Shown piece by piece: positions 60,941 through 64,000 of a DNA stretch of 64,000 nt. Numbering within the stretch: the stretch's first letter is position 1; every line of letters begins with the position of its first letter. The notes under the pieces are model-generated. The model was not told the origin of the DNA. It did not search any database and worked only from the letters and a program-made list of their open reading frames with translations. The DNA comes from Rhodocyclaceae bacterium (GTDB lineage: Bacteria; Pseudomonadota; Gammaproteobacteria; Burkholderiales; Rhodocyclaceae). The position numbers were made by a program, and so were the translations under genes. The DNA lies in assembly GCA_028869135.1 (NCBI GenBank), contig JAGWTC010000003.1, positions 1-64,000 on the forward strand, in the 5' to 3' direction.

Positions 60941-62415
60941 TTCTTCTGTACCTCCGGCGTGCGGCCGTAGATGTCGGCGTAGCGCACGATATCGTCCTCG
61001 CCGAGATAGCTGCCCGACTGGACCTCGATCATTTCGAGCGGCACCTTGCCGGGGTTTTCCAGACGGTGCTTGGTGCCGAGCGGGATATAGGTCGATTCAT
61101 TTTCGGAGACCATGAAGGTTTCCTCGCCGCGCGTGACCATCGCCGTGCCCGAAACCACGATCCAGTGCTCGGCGCGGTGGTGATGCATCTGCAGCGACAG
61201 GCTGGCGCCGGGATTAACGACGATGCGCTTGACCTGGAAGCGGGCGCCGGCGTCGATGCTGTCGTACCAGCCCCAGGGGCGATAGACCTTGCGATGGCTG
61301 GTCTGCTCGCAACGGTTGCCGTCCTTCAGCTTCTGCACCACGTCCTTGACCTGCTGAATCTTGCTCTTGTCGGCGACCAGGATGGCATCAGGCGTTTCAA
61401 CAACGACGGCGTTGTCGATGCCGACGCAGGCAATCAGGCGCTTGTCGCCGACCACCAGGGTATTGGCGCTGTCGACGGCGAGCACGTCGCCGATCAGGAC
61501 ATTGTTGTTCTCGTCCTTGGCGCTGATTTCCCACAGCGCATTCCAGGCGCCCAGATCCGACCACTGCGCGTCGAGCGGAACGACGGCGACCTCGCCACTG
61601 TTGGCTTCGGCGCCGGCCAGACGCTCCATCACGGCATAGTCGATCGAGTCGGCCGGGCAAGCCCTGAACGCGGCCTTGTCCGGCCGCAGGAAATCCTGAT
61701 CCTTGGTGGACTGTGCATGCGCCGCTTCGCAAGAGGTCGCGATATCCGGGCGGAATTCAGCGATCTTGGCCAGCCATACGGAAGCGCGCACGACAAAGAT
61801 GCCTCCGTTCCAATAGTAGTCCCCGCTGGCGAGATACTCCCGGGCGACATCCAGCGCCGGTTTTTCGACGAAACGATCGACGGCATAAGCCCTAAGCCCG
61901 GCACCCTCGCCCAGCACTGCGCCACGCTTGATATAACCATAGCCCGTTTCGGGCGCGGTCGGCACGATGCCGAAGGTCACCAGCTTGCCCTGATCGGCCA
62001 GTTGCACCGCCGTATCAACGGCGGCATGGAAGGCCGCGACGTTCTGGATGACCTGATCCGCCGGCATCACGACAAGGATGGGATCGCCGCCGATCTCGGC
62101 GGCGGCATGCGCAGCCACGGTCAGGGCCGGTGCGGTATTGCGGCCGGCCGGTTCAAGCAGCAGGCCGTTGTTGTCGAGTTTGAGCTCGCGCAACTGCTCG
62201 GCCAGCAGAAAACGGTATTCCTCGTTGCCGACCAGCAGCGGTGCCTGCACCACGCCGCCGCAGGCAAGCTTGACGCCTTTCAGGCGCAGCGCCGTCGCCT
62301 GCAGCATGGTGTGATTGCCCGACAGCTTCAGCAACTGCTTCGGATACTGTTCGCGGGACAGAGGCCACAAGCGGGTGCCGGAGCCGCCACAGAGAATCAC
62401 GGGTTGTATTTTCAT
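60937..62415 (-). CDS. manC: Mannose-1-phosphate guanylyltransferase / mannose-6-phosphate isomerase
   Basis: 492 aa bifunctional type II enzyme. N-terminal nucleotidyltransferase with GGSGTRLWPLSRE, and FVEKPA; C-terminal cupin isomerase with LSLQMHHHRAEHWIVVSG. Makes GDP-mannose for surface polysaccharide. Heads a leftward run manC-galE-ydcF and lies 64 bp after the exosortase-system hydrolase. Confidence 0.95.
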   Translation of the reverse strand: MKIQPVILCGGSGTRLWPLSREQYPKQLLKLSGNHTMLQATALRLKGVKLACGGVVQAPLLVGNEEYRFLLAEQLRELKLDNNGLLLEPAGRNTAPALTVAAHAAAEIGGDPILVVMPADQVIQNVAAFHAAVDTAVQLADQGKLVTFGIVPTAPETGYGYIKRGAVLGEGAGLRAYAVDRFVEKPALDVAREYLASGDYYWNGGIFVVRASVWLAKIAEFRPDIATSCEAAHAQSTKDQDFLRPDKAAFRACPADSIDYAVMERLAGAEANSGEVAVVPLDAQWSDLGAWNALWEISAKDENNNVLIGDVLAVDSANTLVVGDKRLIACVGIDNAVVVETPDAILVADKSKIQQVKDVVQKLKDGNRCEQTSHRKVYRPWGWYDSIDAGARFQVKRIVVNPGASLSLQMHHHRAEHWIVVSGTAMVTRGEETFMVSENESTYIPLGTKHRLENPGKVPLEMIEVQSGSYLGEDDIVRYADIYGRTPEVQKK

Positions 62416-62479
62416 GTTCTAACCATTGGTGTTTTACGCGTCTGCGTCTGCTGTGGGGTATCAAGACTGGCCCATTAGG

Positions 62480-63322
62480 CTACGGGCGGCCAAGCGCTCC
62501 ATTCAGCCACGCGATTGTTGCATTCTCTGCATCTTTGCGCCATTCGGCGCGAGAAAAAGTATGGTCGGCCTCGGCAAAGTCGGCGCGGCTCACATGGGCG
62601 CCCGACAGCACCGTCGACTTCGCCAGATCGAGCTGGGCCAGAAACTCCCGGGCGGTGGGATCGCGCCTGCAGAGCAGGAACAGCATGGGCAAATCGAGTT
62701 CGGACAAGGCTCCCAGCATGATGGTCGTCGCCCCCCCGGTAGCAGGCGAAAGCCTGGCCTGCCGGCGGTGTCCGGCCAGTTCGCGCATGCTGCGCCAGGG
62801 GTTGATGCCGCCGCGCAAAAGTTTGCGCCAGAATGCCATTTCGAAGAAGCGTTGCCGATAGTACATATGGACCGTGGCATGCGCCCTGGCCTGATCGCTG
62901 TGCAGCCAGGGGTTGGCCAGCGCCACGCCCGCTATGCGCCTGTCGCCGCTGCGATGGGCGTAGAGCAGCGCTGCGCTGGCGCCGTCGCACAAGCCCCACA
63001 GCGCGACCCGGCGCACGCCAGGATGCGCGGCCTGCAGCAGATCGATCGCCGCCGCGATATCCGCGTCGACGGCGTCGAAAGCCACGCTCGGGCCGGTGCT
63101 GTCGCCCATGCCGCGATAATCGAAGCGCAGGGCGGGATGGCCGGCGGCAGCCAGCGCACGCGCCAGCAAGGCAAACTGGCGATGACTGCCGATACGGTAC
63201 TGAGGCCCGCCGACGACAATCACCACGCCGGTTTCGCGGCCCGTTCCGGACGGATGGCTGACAATGCCAACCAGCGACTCCGAGCCGCACCGGAACAGAT
63301 GCGCCGTTTCGGTCACGCTCAC
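62480..63322 (-). CDS. Exosortase-A-system-associated hydrolase 1
   Basis: 280 aa alpha/beta hydrolase. GVVIVVGGPQYRIGSHRQF, FDYRGMGDSTGP and the nucleophile elbow-like WGLCDGASAALLY are hallmarks of TIGR03100. Such proteins accompany EpsH/exosortase A and polysaccharide loci. GTG at 63322 overlaps the stop of hydrolase 2 (GTGA); the frame further upstream lies inside that gene. Confidence 0.86.
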   Translation of the reverse strand: MSVTETAHLFRCGSESLVGIVSHPSGTGRETGVVIVVGGPQYRIGSHRQFALLARALAAAGHPALRFDYRGMGDSTGPSVAFDAVDADIAAAIDLLQAAHPGVRRVALWGLCDGASAALLYAHRSGDRRIAGVALANPWLHSDQARAHATVHMYYRQRFFEMAFWRKLLRGGINPWRSMRELAGHRRQARLSPATGGATTIMLGALSELDLPMLFLLCRRDPTAREFLAQLDLAKSTVLSGAHVSRADFAEADHTFSRAEWRKDAENATIAWLNGALGRP

Positions 63323-64000
63323 GGCAGCAGGCTTTCCATGACGCCGAGACTGCGGGCCATCAGATCGGGGCATGACTGCACACCCGGCGTCAGCCAGCAT
63401 TGCGCGTCGTCGCTGACGCTGCTGCCGGCTTGGCGGCCTTCGACAAAGCGCCGCAGGCCGGGCGACAGCTCGCCGCCGCCGGGCAGGATTTCGACACAGT
63501 GCATCCGCTGCCGCAGTCCGGGCGGTTTCAGCGTGCTCGCGGCGAGACCCGCAGCCAATCCGGGAGCCACGGTATAACCGGCGACTTCGACGGGGGCGCC
63601 TGCCGCCAACTGTGCCAGCAATGCCTCGGTACCGCCCCGGGTCCGGCCGTCGAGCAGCTCGGCGGCCAGGTGCAGACGCAGAAATTGCTGCAAGTGTTGC
63701 TTGCCCGAAAGCACGGGCTGCCACAGCAACAGACCGACATCGGCCGCCGCTTCGCCGGCCAGTTCGCTGGCCAGCAAGGCGCCGCTGCGCAAACCCCACA
63801 AACATAGAGGCACGTCAAAGCAATCGCGTAGCGACTGCATGGCAGCCCGGCCGTCGCGGCGCCATTGCGCCCAGTCGGCATCGGCAAAATCGCCGGCGCT
63901 GTCGCCGCACCCGAAAAAATCGATCTGCAACACCGCATAGCCGCGGGCGGCAAACGCTCGCGCCTGCTCGGCGACGACATGGCGCGAGCGGTTCAGTTCT
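63319..64000 (-). CDS. Exosortase-A-system-associated hydrolase 2 (5' part outside window)
   Basis: 227 codons are visible; the start lies beyond 64000. NRSRHVVAEQARAFAARGY (after LLPPFAEEMNR-type region outside) and LQIDFFGCGDSAGDF match TIGR03101. LWGLRSGALLASEL is the elbow segment. It overlaps hydrolase 1 by 4 bp. The exosortase/EPS operon probably continues past the window edge. Confidence 0.85.
   Translation of the reverse strand, partial: ELNRSRHVVAEQARAFAARGYAVLQIDFFGCGDSAGDFADADWAQWRRDGRAAMQSLRDCFDVPLCLWGLRSGALLASELAGEAAADVGLLLWQPVLSGKQHLQQFLRLHLAAELLDGRTRGGTEALLAQLAAGAPVEVAGYTVAPGLAAGLAASTLKPPGLRQRMHCVEILPGGGELSPGLRRFVEGRQAGSSVSDDAQCWLTPGVQSCPDLMARSLGVMESLLP

Noticed and set aside
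61066-62478. 470-aa plus-strand frame opposite manC
   Set aside because: manC is clearly coding with all motifs; the antisense frame has low-complexity, Arg/Gly/His-rich composition.
62480-63805. 441-aa version of the exosortase hydrolase 1
   Set aside because: The N-terminal 160 residues are in a wrong frame over hydrolase 2; the GTG at 63322 gives the family start.

Overview
The window reads as part of a betaproteobacterial chromosome (high GC, exosortase-A-associated hydrolases, the gene order mltG-tmk-holB-tatD, ygfZ, rsuA, tadA). About 33.7 kb of accessory DNA sits at its left. The genus cannot be fixed from sequence alone; a Rhodocyclales-like or related environmental betaproteobacterium is a guess.

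Positions 172-33906 look like one large Tn3-family metal-resistance transposon. Matching inverted ends lie at 172-232 and 33837-33906, with a second, diverged copy of the right end just inside (33748-33820). It carries a 976-aa TnpA, a tyrosine recombinase (TnpS-like) and a coiled-coil KfrA/TnpT-like protein. The last two normally sit side by side in Tn4651-type elements; here they are 15.2 kb apart. Passengers, left to right: a CusFCBA copper/silver efflux operon with a small Cys/His-rich leader protein and a CDF transporter; a CadR/PbrR-type regulator; a three-gene cassette with a DUF2384-like antitoxin protein; tnpA; an arsenic set (arsN2, then arsR-arsI-arsC-aqpS); tnpS overlapping an HNH nuclease gene; a cytosolic Cys-rich copper-storage protein; CzcE; a Fic protein with its own operators; copRS and copABCD with DUF411, a copper P-type ATPase and DUF305; an RHH-DUF5131-TcmP cassette; tnpT; and an unrecognised Cys-containing protein. 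The copper genes cover the cytosol (storage, P-type ATPase), inner membrane (CopD, CusA), periplasm (CopA, CopC, CusF, CzcE, DUF411, DUF305) and outer membrane (CopB, CusC), most likely under CopRS.

Positions 33989-40536 hold a compact stress cluster built round a second sigma-54 (RpoN paralogue) and a PspF-like enhancer-binding protein. At least six genes or operons here (outer-membrane barrel, lipoprotein plus membrane protein, rpoN itself, chaB, a CBS protein, a BON protein) have GG-N10-GC elements close to the sigma-54 consensus, suggesting a self-contained sigma-54 regulon. A cyclopropane-fatty-acid synthase gene follows.

Positions 41957-64000 are ordinary chromosome: a lipoprotein, ankyrin/TatD, holB, tmk, mltG, ygfZ, NRDE, GFA, an unusual Ada-AlkA fusion, rsuA, a DUF938 methyltransferase, an L,D-transpeptidase-acetyltransferase fusion, tadA, AsmA, two lipoproteins, ahpF and ahpC (with an OxyR-like site), a YdcF protein, galE, manC and two exosortase-A-system hydrolases, the last cut by the window edge. 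I saw no rRNA gene, tRNA gene or CRISPR array, but no covariance search was possible.
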